Origin: CAYPCH01 sp964409165
Lineage (GTDB): Bacteria; Bacillota; Clostridia; Acetivibrionales; Acetivibrionaceae
Assembly: GCA_964409165.1 (NCBI GenBank)
Contig: CAYPCH010000002.1
Location: 21,624-85,623, forward strand
Direction of reading: 5' to 3'
Length of the DNA: 64,000 bases
Each line of letters begins with the position of its first letter. Position 1 is the stretch's first letter. The notes under the pieces were generated by a model. That model was not told the DNA's origin, did no database searches, and saw nothing but the letters and a program-made list of their open reading frames with translations. Shown one piece after another: positions 47,208 to 55,152 of this stretch. Made by a program: the position numbers and the translations under genes.

Positions 47208-47377
47208 TATACGGTTCCTCCTGATACTATTCATTATACTAATATTACATTTTTGCAGGATAAAAATCAAGTTATTGCATTTTTGTTCTGTTTTATGAAA
47301 TGGCCCTAATAAAAAAGGACCTGATATTTTAAAACAAATCAGATCCTTCATTCTATCTATTTTAAGCAAATTTAATC

Positions 47378-48775
47378 TTATACTGGGTGTACCCTGTTTT
47401 CATAGTCAACCATTTCAGGTTCAATTTTGTACTTTTGTGCCTTTCTGTACTGGAAGAACTTTTCTGCAACCTGAGGGAACAATGCATAGGATAATACATC
47501 CTCTTCCTGCTCAAGATATTCCTTCATATGCCCTCTTATACTTTTAAGTTCCGGTTTTATAAGATCTGCTGGTCTACATGTTATAGGTTTTTCATCCTTC
47601 AAAATCTTCTTTTGGATTTCCTTGTTAATAGGAGCAGGAGTTTTTCCATACTCGCCTTTCACAAGAGCCTTCGATTCCTTTGGAACCATCTTATATCTTT
47701 CACCTGTTACAACATTCAATACCGCCTGAGTACCTACTATCTGACTGGTAGGAGTAACCAATGGAGGAAAACCAAAATCCTCTCTTACTCTAGGCACTTC
47801 CTTCAAAACCTCTTCATATTTGTCAACAGCATTAGACTGCTTCAATTGTGAAACAAGATTTGAAAGCATTCCTCCAGGTACCTGATATATAAGTGTATTA
47901 ACATCAACACCCATAACTTTTACATCCATAAGCCCGCTTTCAATATATTCTTCCTTTATAGGTCTGAAGTAGTCAGCTATTTCACTGAGCTTTGAAAGAT
48001 TAAGTCCCGTATCGTAAGGTGTATCTTTTAGTGTTGCAACCATAGGCTCTGTAGGTGGCTGAGACGTTCCCATAGCCATTGGTGATATTGCACAGTCTAT
48101 TATATCACAACCGGCTTCAATAGCCTTCAAATATGTCATTGATGCAACTCCACTAGTGTAATGAGTGTGAAGCTGAATGGGAACTTTTATACTTTCTTTA
48201 AGTGCTTTTACAAGCTCATAAGCTGCGTATGGAACCAAAAGTCCTGCCATATCTTTTACACATATTGAATTGGCACCCATTTCAACAAGTCGTTTTGCAT
48301 CTTTAACAAACATATCAAGATTATGCACAGGGCTTATTGTATAACACACTGTAGCCTGAGCATGACCACCTTCTTTGTTACATGCCTTAATTGCCGTTTG
48401 AATATTTCTAGGGTCATTCAAAGCATCAAATATTCTCACTATGTCCATACCGTTTGCAACTGCCTTCTGGACAAAGTATTCTACAACATCATCAGCATAA
48501 TGCTTATAGCCCAAAAGATTCTGACCTCTTAAAAGCATTTGAAGCTTTGTCTTCTTGACATGTTTTTTTATAGTTCTTAATCTTTCCCAAGGATCTTCAT
48601 TAAGAAATCTCAAGCATGAATCAAATGTTGCTCCTCCCCATGCTTCTAAGGAGTTATAACCTATATCATCTAATTTTTCCAATATAGGGATCATTTCATC
48701 AATTCTCATTCGTGTAGCAATAAGAGATTGATGGGCGTCCCTTAATATGGTCTCTGTAATTTTAACCTTAGCCAC
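47378..48775 (-). CDS. oadA: Carboxyltransferase subunit, OadA/5S/PycB type
   Basis: A 465-residue biotin-dependent carboxyltransferase (pyruvate/oxaloacetate side). Conserved: TILRDAHQSLIATRM, EAWGGATFDSCLRFLNEDPWERL, LLRGQNLLGYKHY, DIVRIFDALNDPRN, SICVKDMAGLL, LHTHYTSG. Metal ligands Asp13-type and HTH are present. No biotin domain in this polypeptide; the carrier is the gene at 48851. GTG start behind GGAGG. Family options: oxaloacetate decarboxylase alpha, PycB or transcarboxylase 5S; gene content favours the last. Confidence 0.93.
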   Translation of the reverse strand: MAKVKITETILRDAHQSLIATRMRIDEMIPILEKLDDIGYNSLEAWGGATFDSCLRFLNEDPWERLRTIKKHVKKTKLQMLLRGQNLLGYKHYADDVVEYFVQKAVANGMDIVRIFDALNDPRNIQTAIKACNKEGGHAQATVCYTISPVHNLDMFVKDAKRLVEMGANSICVKDMAGLLVPYAAYELVKALKESIKVPIQLHTHYTSGVASMTYLKAIEAGCDIIDCAISPMAMGTSQPPTEPMVATLKDTPYDTGLNLSKLSEIADYFRPIKEEYIESGLMDVKVMGVDVNTLIYQVPGGMLSNLVSQLKQSNAVDKYEEVLKEVPRVREDFGFPPLVTPTSQIVGTQAVLNVVTGERYKMVPKESKALVKGEYGKTPAPINKEIQKKILKDEKPITCRPADLIKPELKSIRGHMKEYLEQEEDVLSYALFPQVAEKFFQYRKAQKYKIEPEMVDYENRVHPV

Positions 48776-48850
48776 TTATTGTAACCTCCTTTGATACTAT
48801 ATCTTTTGCAATTTAATTATTGCACCGCATTTTTATTTGATCTCAAGCTT

Positions 48851-49258
48851 TTATTTCATTGAAATAAGTAGATCTCCTGCATTTACGGATGCGCCTTTTG
48901 AAGTGTTAACTGTAGTAATTGTTCCGTCATGAGGTGCCATTATTTCGTTTTCCATCTTCATTGCCTCAAGTATTAAAAGTATCTGACCTTTTTTAACAGT
49001 ATCGCCAGAATTTACTCTTACATCAAGAATTGTTCCAGGCATAGGAGCTGTAATAGTCTCAGCCCCGGCAGGCACAGCCGTATCCTGCTTTTTCGCTTCA
49101 ACCTTAGGTGCTGATGGTGCAGCAGGAGCAGGTGCAACAGTCGGTGCAGGAGCAGGTGCAGTAAAGGAAACCTGCGGCTCGTATGTCGAACCATCCCTTA
49201 CTTCTTCAACTTCAACTTCATACTGACTTCCGTTTACTTTTATAAAAAACTTTTTCAT
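48851..49258 (-). CDS. Biotin carboxyl carrier protein
   Basis: A 135-residue carrier. The ATG at 49258 follows ATAGGAGG. An N-terminal barrel (KKFFIKVNGSQYEVEVEEV), an Ala/Pro linker (about 30-65) and a biotinyl domain with EAMKMENEIMAPHDG, where the middle Lys carries biotin. Works between the mmdA-type and oadA-type subunits; equivalent to transcarboxylase 1.3S or OadA's C-terminus. Confidence 0.93.
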   Translation of the reverse strand: MKKFFIKVNGSQYEVEVEEVRDGSTYEPQVSFTAPAPAPTVAPAPAAPSAPKVEAKKQDTAVPAGAETITAPMPGTILDVRVNSGDTVKKGQILLILEAMKMENEIMAPHDGTITTVNTSKGASVNAGDLLISMK

Positions 49259-49284
49259 GTTTAAACCTCCTATAATTAACAATT

Positions 49285-49455
49285 TTATAAACTCTTTCTT
49301 ATCCTTTCAATTCTGCCGATTGATGACCATACCGGGGAAATTCGCGGTATTCTTTTAAATGATTTTACAACCAGCTTGTATCCTGATCTTTCTTCCATTG
49401 AGGTTATAGCTGCAGATATTGCTACAATTATATTATTATCAATATTTTGTTTCAT
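49285..49455 (-). CDS. 56-residue OadG/delta-like small subunit
   Basis: ATG at 49455 follows GGAGG. The product is mostly MKQNIDNNIIVAISAAITSM, then a basic tail with SFKRIPRISPVWSSIGRIER. This arrangement resembles the soluble C-terminal end of OadG/MmdD-type subunits, without a membrane helix. It ends 26 bases before the biotin carrier start, between mmdA and the carrier gene. Probably a structural subunit holding the carboxyltransferase complex together (inference). Confidence 0.72.
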   Translation of the reverse strand: MKQNIDNNIIVAISAAITSMEERSGYKLVVKSFKRIPRISPVWSSIGRIERIRKSL

Positions 49456-49524
49456 ATATTAATAACCTCCTTTTATTTATATCGCTTTAAGACTTTTTCG
49501 TAATTCAGATTAACAACTTTTATT

Positions 49525-51075
49525 TTATAATGGTATATTACCATGTTTTTTAGCCGGTCTGTTTTCTCTCTTACTCGAAAGCATCTCTAATGCACTTATA
49601 AGCCTTATCCTTGTTGTTGAAGGTTCAATAACATCATCGACATAGCCTCTTGATGCAGCAACATATGGGTTGGAAAACTTTTCACGGTACTCCTCTATTA
49701 GTTTGCTTCTAGCTTCCACCGGTTCATCTGCTGCAGCTATTTCTTTTCTGAAAATTATATTGGCAGCTCCATCAGGACCCATAACTGCAATTTCTGCCGA
49801 AGGCCATGCGAATACCATATCAGCTCCTAAGTGTTTACTGTTCATAGCTATATAAGCACCGCCATATGCCTTTCTTACGATAACATTTATTTTGGGAACA
49901 GTAGCCTCGGAAAACGCATACAGAAGTTTTGCGCCATGTCTTATAACACCACTGTGTTCCTGCCCTACACCCGGTAAATATCCAGGTACATCAGTGAATG
50001 TAATTATTGGTATATTGAACGAATCACAGAAACGAACAAATCTTGCAGCTTTATCCGATGAATTAACATCAAGAACTCCAGCTGAAAACTTTGGCTGGTT
50101 TGCAATTATTCCTACAGTTCCCCCGTTCATTCTGCCAAACCCAACGATGATATTCTGTGCAAAGTGTTTTTGAACTTCTAAAAAGTCTCCATTGTCAACT
50201 ACAGAAGAAATCACTTCAAGCATGTCGTATGGTTTGTTTGAATCCACAGGTATAATATCGTTCAAGTTCTCATTTATTCTGTTAAGATCATCATTAGTTG
50301 TGAAATACGGAACATCCGAAAGATTGTTTTCAGGCAAAAAGCTTATAAGCTTTTTAATCTGTTCTATACATTCCTGCTCGTTTGCACTTTTAAAGTGAGC
50401 TACACCGCTCACGGAATTGTGTGTATCAGCCCCTCCGAGCTTTTCAAATGTAACATCTTCACCTGTTACTGCTTTTATAACTTGCGGTCCTGTTATAAAC
50501 ATCTGACTTGTTTTTTCAACCATGAATACAAAGTCGGTTATTGCAGGAGAATAAACAGCTCCCCCAGCACATGGTCCCATGATTATTGAAATCTGGGGTA
50601 TAACACCGGAAGCCAGAGTGTTTCTGAAGAAAATATCTCCAAAACCTTTTAAGGCATCAATACCTTCTTCAATTCTTGCTCCGCCTGAATCATTAATACT
50701 GATAAACGGAACTCCCATTTTCACAGCCATATCCATAACTTTTGTAATCTTGTTTGCATGCATTTCACCCAATGAACCACCTATCACGGTAAAGTCCTGT
50801 GAAGCAATATAAACGGGTCGACCGTTTATTGAGCCGTATCCTGTTATAACACCGTCTCCCGGCACTTTTTTCTTCTGCATGTCAAAGTCAATACTTCTTG
50901 ATTCAACAAAGGCATCAATTTCAACGAAGCTGTTTTCATCAAACAAACTGTTGATTCTTTCCCTTGCTGTCATTTTCCCTGAACTATGCTGTTTTGCGAT
51001 TTTGTCTTCTCCTCCACCTTGTTCTATCTGAGCTTTCTTTGAGTGGAGCAAACTTATTTTGTCAATCTTATCCAT
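49525..51075 (-). CDS. mmdA: Methylmalonyl-CoA carboxyltransferase 12S / MmdA-like subunit
   Basis: A 516-residue acyl-CoA carboxyltransferase. ATG at 51075 follows GGTGGGAG. Both crotonase-like halves are present: GVITGYGSINGRPVYIASQDFTVIGGSLGEMHANKI, FISINDSGGARIEEGI, IMGPCAGGAVYSPAITDF, and in the second half FTDVPGYLPGVGQEHSGVIRHGAKLLYAF and KAYGGAYIAMNSK. First gene of the four-gene operon ending with oadA. No membrane beta subunit is in the operon, which fits soluble methylmalonyl-CoA:pyruvate transcarboxylase. Confidence 0.92.
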   Translation of the reverse strand: MDKIDKISLLHSKKAQIEQGGGEDKIAKQHSSGKMTARERINSLFDENSFVEIDAFVESRSIDFDMQKKKVPGDGVITGYGSINGRPVYIASQDFTVIGGSLGEMHANKITKVMDMAVKMGVPFISINDSGGARIEEGIDALKGFGDIFFRNTLASGVIPQISIIMGPCAGGAVYSPAITDFVFMVEKTSQMFITGPQVIKAVTGEDVTFEKLGGADTHNSVSGVAHFKSANEQECIEQIKKLISFLPENNLSDVPYFTTNDDLNRINENLNDIIPVDSNKPYDMLEVISSVVDNGDFLEVQKHFAQNIIVGFGRMNGGTVGIIANQPKFSAGVLDVNSSDKAARFVRFCDSFNIPIITFTDVPGYLPGVGQEHSGVIRHGAKLLYAFSEATVPKINVIVRKAYGGAYIAMNSKHLGADMVFAWPSAEIAVMGPDGAANIIFRKEIAAADEPVEARSKLIEEYREKFSNPYVAASRGYVDDVIEPSTTRIRLISALEMLSSKRENRPAKKHGNIPL

Positions 51076-51467
51076 TAAAACTCCCACCTCTTGTCCTTAA
51101 TGTATTATTAATAATCTGATATACTCCAAAAATAATTATCACAAGTGCTTTTTCTCATTATTCCCAGTAGTTAATCTTTTGCTGTTAAAGTTTATTTTTA
51201 TTATTAAATACTAATACCAGATGCTAATCAAAGTAAATTATATCTTACTTTTTGTTTCATTTCAATAACTTCCTATCAATAACTTCCTAAAAAGTTTGTT
51301 ATAAAAATGACAAGCTTTTAAAGAGATTATACTATGTATTTAGTTCTATATGCAACATACTTTTAGGGATTCTTTTAAAACAAACAAAAGTTCCCCTCTA
51401 GTCTTTGTTTATTATAGCCGATGTTTATTATGAATATATATTTTTATTGAAGGCCAGGTGATTTAAG
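51076..51467. other. Divergent intergenic region
   Basis: About 390 bases between mmdA and the PilZ gene, holding both promoters. A 14-base direct repeat TCAATAACTTCCTA is found twice (about 51262-51290). No RNA gene or clear operator was recognised. Confidence 0.45.
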
Positions 51468-52202
51468 TTGACAAAAAACATGCCGGAACAGAATGCTTCA
51501 GTTACCTTCTGCAAGGTTTCAATAAACGATGACGAAAAATGGGTTCATGGAATTATCACTTACATCAACCTGGAAAAGAGTATTGCCGAGATATTTTTAT
51601 CAGCTAAATATTTTAAAAATTACCTGAAAGAAGGAAGCAAAATCCTGATAAAGTCAATGGGTGATGATAATGAGACTTTGTTTTCAGGAAGCATAACAAG
51701 AAAAGTAATTTCAATACGTAAGCAAGCTATAGCTGTACAAATAGACAAAGTGATGAACTACAACAACAAGAGATATCACGAACGCTTTCAAGTCAGTTAT
51801 TCATGTTTGATAAAGACCAAAAACGACGAGGAGTTTTCTGCAACCCTGTTCGACTTAAGCATAGGGGGCGGAATGATTTATTCAAGCTCTGATATCAAGA
51901 TAAATTCTGCCATTGATGTTACTGTTTATATCTCTCCAATAATTATGCTGAATTTCAAAGGTGTTGTTGTACGAAAACAAAAGGATAGGACTCGGGGCTT
52001 CAGCTATGGAATTCAACTTAGTGAGATTGATGATGATAATGAAGCTCTTCTTTCTGAATTGATAGAATATCTTGTTATACAGAAGAACCATATTGCCCAT
52101 GAATGGAAAATATTTAACAGACTGAAATATACATTGTATACAATTTCTCTACTTTTTATATTTATTATTGTGTTCTTTGTCTTTGCCGCTGAGGCACTGT
52201 AG
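51468..52202 (+). CDS. PilZ-domain protein with C-terminal membrane helix
   Basis: A 244-residue protein. A TTG start at 51468 has AGGTGAT at suitable spacing; ATG at 51480 has none. N-terminal YcgR-like barrel, then PilZ domain with RYHERFQV and DLSIGGG (c-di-GMP contacts). A single helix at the C-terminus (YTLYTISLLFIFIIVFFVFAAEAL) makes it tail-anchored with the receptor inside, unlike the soluble PilZ protein at 22.9 kb. Confidence 0.83.
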   Translation: MTKNMPEQNASVTFCKVSINDDEKWVHGIITYINLEKSIAEIFLSAKYFKNYLKEGSKILIKSMGDDNETLFSGSITRKVISIRKQAIAVQIDKVMNYNNKRYHERFQVSYSCLIKTKNDEEFSATLFDLSIGGGMIYSSSDIKINSAIDVTVYISPIIMLNFKGVVVRKQKDRTRGFSYGIQLSEIDDDNEALLSELIEYLVIQKNHIAHEWKIFNRLKYTLYTISLLFIFIIVFFVFAAEAL

Positions 52203-52343
52203 ATAATCATATACCCACCAGATAACAACTTGCATTCTCATTGGTGGTATTACAGGCAAATTCAAACTCTTCATTCGCATTGACCTTAGACACAAACTTT
52301 ACTAAACTTAGACAGTCTGCAGTCCCCGTGTCTCTGACTAACC

Positions 52344-52931
52344 TCAGACAACAGATCCGTCAGACTGTCTTATCTTCTCTATACAAACCAAAACAGGCGG
52401 ACAATTCAACTGGTTAATAAAATCCGTTCTCATAACAATAAAGTTTTTTTGCTCAATCGTTTTCAAAAACTCCAGGACTTTCTCCTTCTCATCAAAACCG
52501 CTATCCCCTCCATAATAAATAACAAGAGTTATGATGCCTCCAACGTTTAATAGTTCCATAGCCTTCTTAACAGCAATTATGGTCGTATCATGTCTTGTTC
52601 CTAAGCTGTGGTCTCCTTTGGGTAAATACCCCAGGTTAAACATAACTGCCTTAACCCTATCTTTTATATGTATATCCATGTTTTGATGACCGTCTTTTAT
52701 TACCGTTACGCGTTCTGCAAGATGCAACTCCATAAGTTTTCTTTCTGTGTTTTGTATTGCCATATCCTGTATATCAAAGGAATATACATTTCCTTCTTCT
52801 CCAACCAACCCTGCCAGAAAAACAGTATCATTGCCATTTCCGCAGGTTGCATCAACCACTGTATCACCTTTTTTGACAAAACGCTTAATATAATCATGGG
52901 ACTGTCCCAAAGAATTTTTAATACTCTGCAT
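52344..52931 (-). CDS. mnmM: SAM-dependent methyltransferase, YtqB/MnmM-like
   Basis: A 195-residue Rossmann methyltransferase: VVDATCGNGNDTVFLA, SFDIQDMAIQNTERKL, VMFNLGYLPKGDHSLGTRHDTT, GGIITLVIYYGGDSGFDEKE. This is the YtqB family, of which B. subtilis MnmM methylates aminomethyl-2-thiouridine at wobble position 34. It lies 10 bases after speB ends. MnmA, which thiolates the same base, is at 33.4 kb. Confidence 0.85.
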   Translation of the reverse strand: MQSIKNSLGQSHDYIKRFVKKGDTVVDATCGNGNDTVFLAGLVGEEGNVYSFDIQDMAIQNTERKLMELHLAERVTVIKDGHQNMDIHIKDRVKAVMFNLGYLPKGDHSLGTRHDTTIIAVKKAMELLNVGGIITLVIYYGGDSGFDEKEKVLEFLKTIEQKNFIVMRTDFINQLNCPPVLVCIEKIRQSDGSVV

Positions 52932-52941
52932 CCTGGCATAA

Positions 52942-53811
52942 TTAACCTTTCATCAGTATTATATCCCTTATAACCTTGGCGGCTAACAGAGCTGTTCTGT
53001 CTGATGGGTCATAATGAGGGGATACTTCCACAATGTCAAACCCTACAATGTTTAAATCCTTCAAAAGGTTTACCGACTCAATAAGTTCCTTCGAACTGAT
53101 TCCTCCAGGTTCCGGTGTACCAGTTCCGTTTGCATATGCAGGGTCAACCACGTCTATATCAAGAGTGATGTAAACGGGTTTTGACGAGACATCCTTCAAA
53201 ACACGTTTTAATGGCTCTATAACCTCCAAAGTGTACATATTGGTGTTATTGCGTGCAAATTCAAACTCTTCCTTGGTACCTGACCTTATACCGAACTGGT
53301 AAATGTTTTTGCCCGGCATGAAATCAACAAGCCTTCTTACTGCTGATGCATGAGAGTTCATGCATCCCAAATACCCCTCCCTTAAGTCGGCATGGGCATC
53401 AAAATGGAGTATTGTAAGATCATCACCATACTTTTCATGAACAGCTTTTATCACAGGTACACTGATAAGGTGCTCTCCTCCTACAAAAAGAGGAAATTTA
53501 CCGTCATTTATTACCTCCTGCGTTGCATTTCCTATTATTTCAAGGCTCTTTTCCACATTACCAAAAGGAAGATCAAGATCTCCTGCGTCATAAAAATCTG
53601 AATCCGTAAGAGTCTTGTCCATATAAATGCTGTATTCCTCTATACCTGTTGACACTTCTCTTATCTTGCGCGGACCAAACCTTGTTCCCGGTCTGTAACT
53701 GCATGTAAAATCCATAGGCACACCGACAAGCACAATTGATGCATCATTGTAATCATCTCTGCTTGCCATGAATTTTTCAGGCAATGTTATACTTTTATCC
53801 CTCAAGCCCAT
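52942..53811 (-). CDS. speB: Agmatinase
   Basis: A 289-residue ureohydrolase turning agmatine into putrescine and urea. Mn-binding motifs GGEHLISVPV, FDAHADLREGYLG and ITLDIDVVDPAYANGTGTPEPGG are complete; TFR-type YRPGTRFGPRKIR also present. The ATG at 53811 (after GAGGTG) is preferred to GTG at 53817. Six to twelve bases after speE, same operon. Confidence 0.93.
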   Translation of the reverse strand: MGLRDKSITLPEKFMASRDDYNDASIVLVGVPMDFTCSYRPGTRFGPRKIREVSTGIEEYSIYMDKTLTDSDFYDAGDLDLPFGNVEKSLEIIGNATQEVINDGKFPLFVGGEHLISVPVIKAVHEKYGDDLTILHFDAHADLREGYLGCMNSHASAVRRLVDFMPGKNIYQFGIRSGTKEEFEFARNNTNMYTLEVIEPLKRVLKDVSSKPVYITLDIDVVDPAYANGTGTPEPGGISSKELIESVNLLKDLNIVGFDIVEVSPHYDPSDRTALLAAKVIRDIILMKG

Positions 53812-53823
53812 ATTCACACCTCA

Positions 53824-54651
53824 TTATTTCACAAGATCCGCTGCAAACTTCGGAAGTGCGAAAACAGCTTTATGGATCTGCGGACAATAATACTTTGTAT
53901 CTAATGAAGGTATTTTATCAACATCAGTCTCTAAAGGATCATATTGCTTTGAACCTATCGTAAAGCTCCAGTATCCGCTCGGATATGTAGGTATGGCACA
54001 TGTATACAGCCTTGTTATGGGGAACAGCGACTTTACGTCCTTAAACACATTTCGGATAAGGTCTTTATGAAAAAACGGCGATTCAGTTTGTGCTACAAAT
54101 ATACCGTCTTCTTTCAATGATTCATGTATTGCCTTGTAAAAGTCGACTGCAAAAAGCCCTACAGCCGGACCAACCGGATCAGTTGAATCCACTATTATTA
54201 TATCAAATTCATTTTTATGCTCATTAACATATTTAATACCATCCGCTATTCTAACTTCAACTCTCTTGTCATCAAGAGCACAGCTTATCTCTGGCAGGTA
54301 CTTCTTTGATATCTCAACAACCCTGCCATCTATTTCACACAGTACAGCTTTTTCAATAGTAGGGTGCTTTATGATTTCCCTTATTGTACCACCGTCTCCT
54401 CCGCCTATTACCAACGCTTTTTTGGGGTTTTTATGTGTAGATAAAGGCACATGCGTTATCATTTCATGATAAACAAACTCATCTTCAATAGTTGTTTGAA
54501 CTGTTCCGTCAAGAACCAGCATTCTTCCAAACTGCTCAGTTTCAATCAGAGCCATTTCCTGATACTCTGTTTTCTCAGTATGATATGTTTTTGTAGTCTT
54601 GCATGTTATTCCAACACCAGGTGTTTGATACTCAGTATACCATAGTTCCAT
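53824..54651 (-). CDS. speE: Spermidine synthase (polyamine aminopropyltransferase)
   Basis: A 275-residue enzyme. Segments MLVLDGTVQTTIEDEFVYHEM, VIGGGDGGTIREIIKH, IIVDSTDPVGPA and YTCAIPTYPSGYWSFTIGS are characteristic. First gene of speE-speB-mnmM; speD is not in view. Start behind AGGAGAGAG. The operon suits polyamine supply via agmatine. Confidence 0.94.
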   Translation of the reverse strand: MELWYTEYQTPGVGITCKTTKTYHTEKTEYQEMALIETEQFGRMLVLDGTVQTTIEDEFVYHEMITHVPLSTHKNPKKALVIGGGDGGTIREIIKHPTIEKAVLCEIDGRVVEISKKYLPEISCALDDKRVEVRIADGIKYVNEHKNEFDIIIVDSTDPVGPAVGLFAVDFYKAIHESLKEDGIFVAQTESPFFHKDLIRNVFKDVKSLFPITRLYTCAIPTYPSGYWSFTIGSKQYDPLETDVDKIPSLDTKYYCPQIHKAVFALPKFAADLVK

Positions 54652-54868
54652 TTTTCTCTCTCCTGTTCTTTTAGCATAATACTATTTTATATTTTACTAT
54701 AATATATTTTATATGTGATTTTTTCCTGCAATCATTATTTTAAATTGGAAACACACTTTTGTCAAAACAAAATTAACAATTCACAAAATAAGACTTTTAC
54801 TCAGACACAACGTCTTATTTTGTGAAAACTACAAGTCTCATAAACAAAAGAAGCAATAGAACGTCAAT

Positions 54869-54933
54869 AAAAAGCTTTAGGACATCGAGTCCCAAAGCTT
54901 TTTGCCGGATTTCCATTTAGGAAATGGCCCTAA
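54869..54933. terminator. Two-hairpin terminator repeat, copy 2
   Basis: Almost identical to 31546-31610, including the GGACATCGAGTCC core and the second ATTTCC/GGAAAT hairpin. Reads downstream of GH30 on the minus strand. Confidence 0.65.
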
Positions 54934-55005
54934 AAAGTTGCCGCCCAGCTTATATAGGCGATGTGGCAACTTTTAGCGAAAGTTGTATTTTTATAATTCC
55001 CAACT

Positions 55006-55134
55006 CAACTTTCCCACAGTATTTATGGGTTCTTTGCCACTAACGTAGCATTGCTCACCGCGGTCAAAAAGTAAACTTTTTGACCTTAACTTGTGAGCAA
55101 CCAGAGCCTCAAAATACTATAAGTAGGAAAGTTA
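55006..55134 (+). repeat. 129-bp palindromic element, copy 3
   Basis: Differs from copy 2 at only a few bases: loop T for C near 55071 and A for G in the right arm (GTAGGAAAG). It ends 18 bases before the GH30 stop codon, in the same orientation as copy 2. Confidence 0.85.
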
Positions 55135-55152
55135 AGTTCCTAATTTTACGTC

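Larger units (their letters stand above)
54652..55152. other. Intergenic region with several hairpins and a repeat
   Basis: Between the GH30 gene's 3' end and speE. It contains a 15-bp hairpin TTCACAAAATAAGAC/GTCTTATTTTGTGAA (54780-54826), the two-hairpin terminator repeat (54869-54933), an adjacent AAAAGTTGCC/GGCAACTTTT hairpin (54933-54974), and copy 3 of the 129-bp element. Confidence 0.6.

Noticed and set aside
47208..47369. Longer start for the DUF4264-like gene
   Set aside because: No ribosome site; the GTG at 47207 follows AGGAGG and begins the conserved part.
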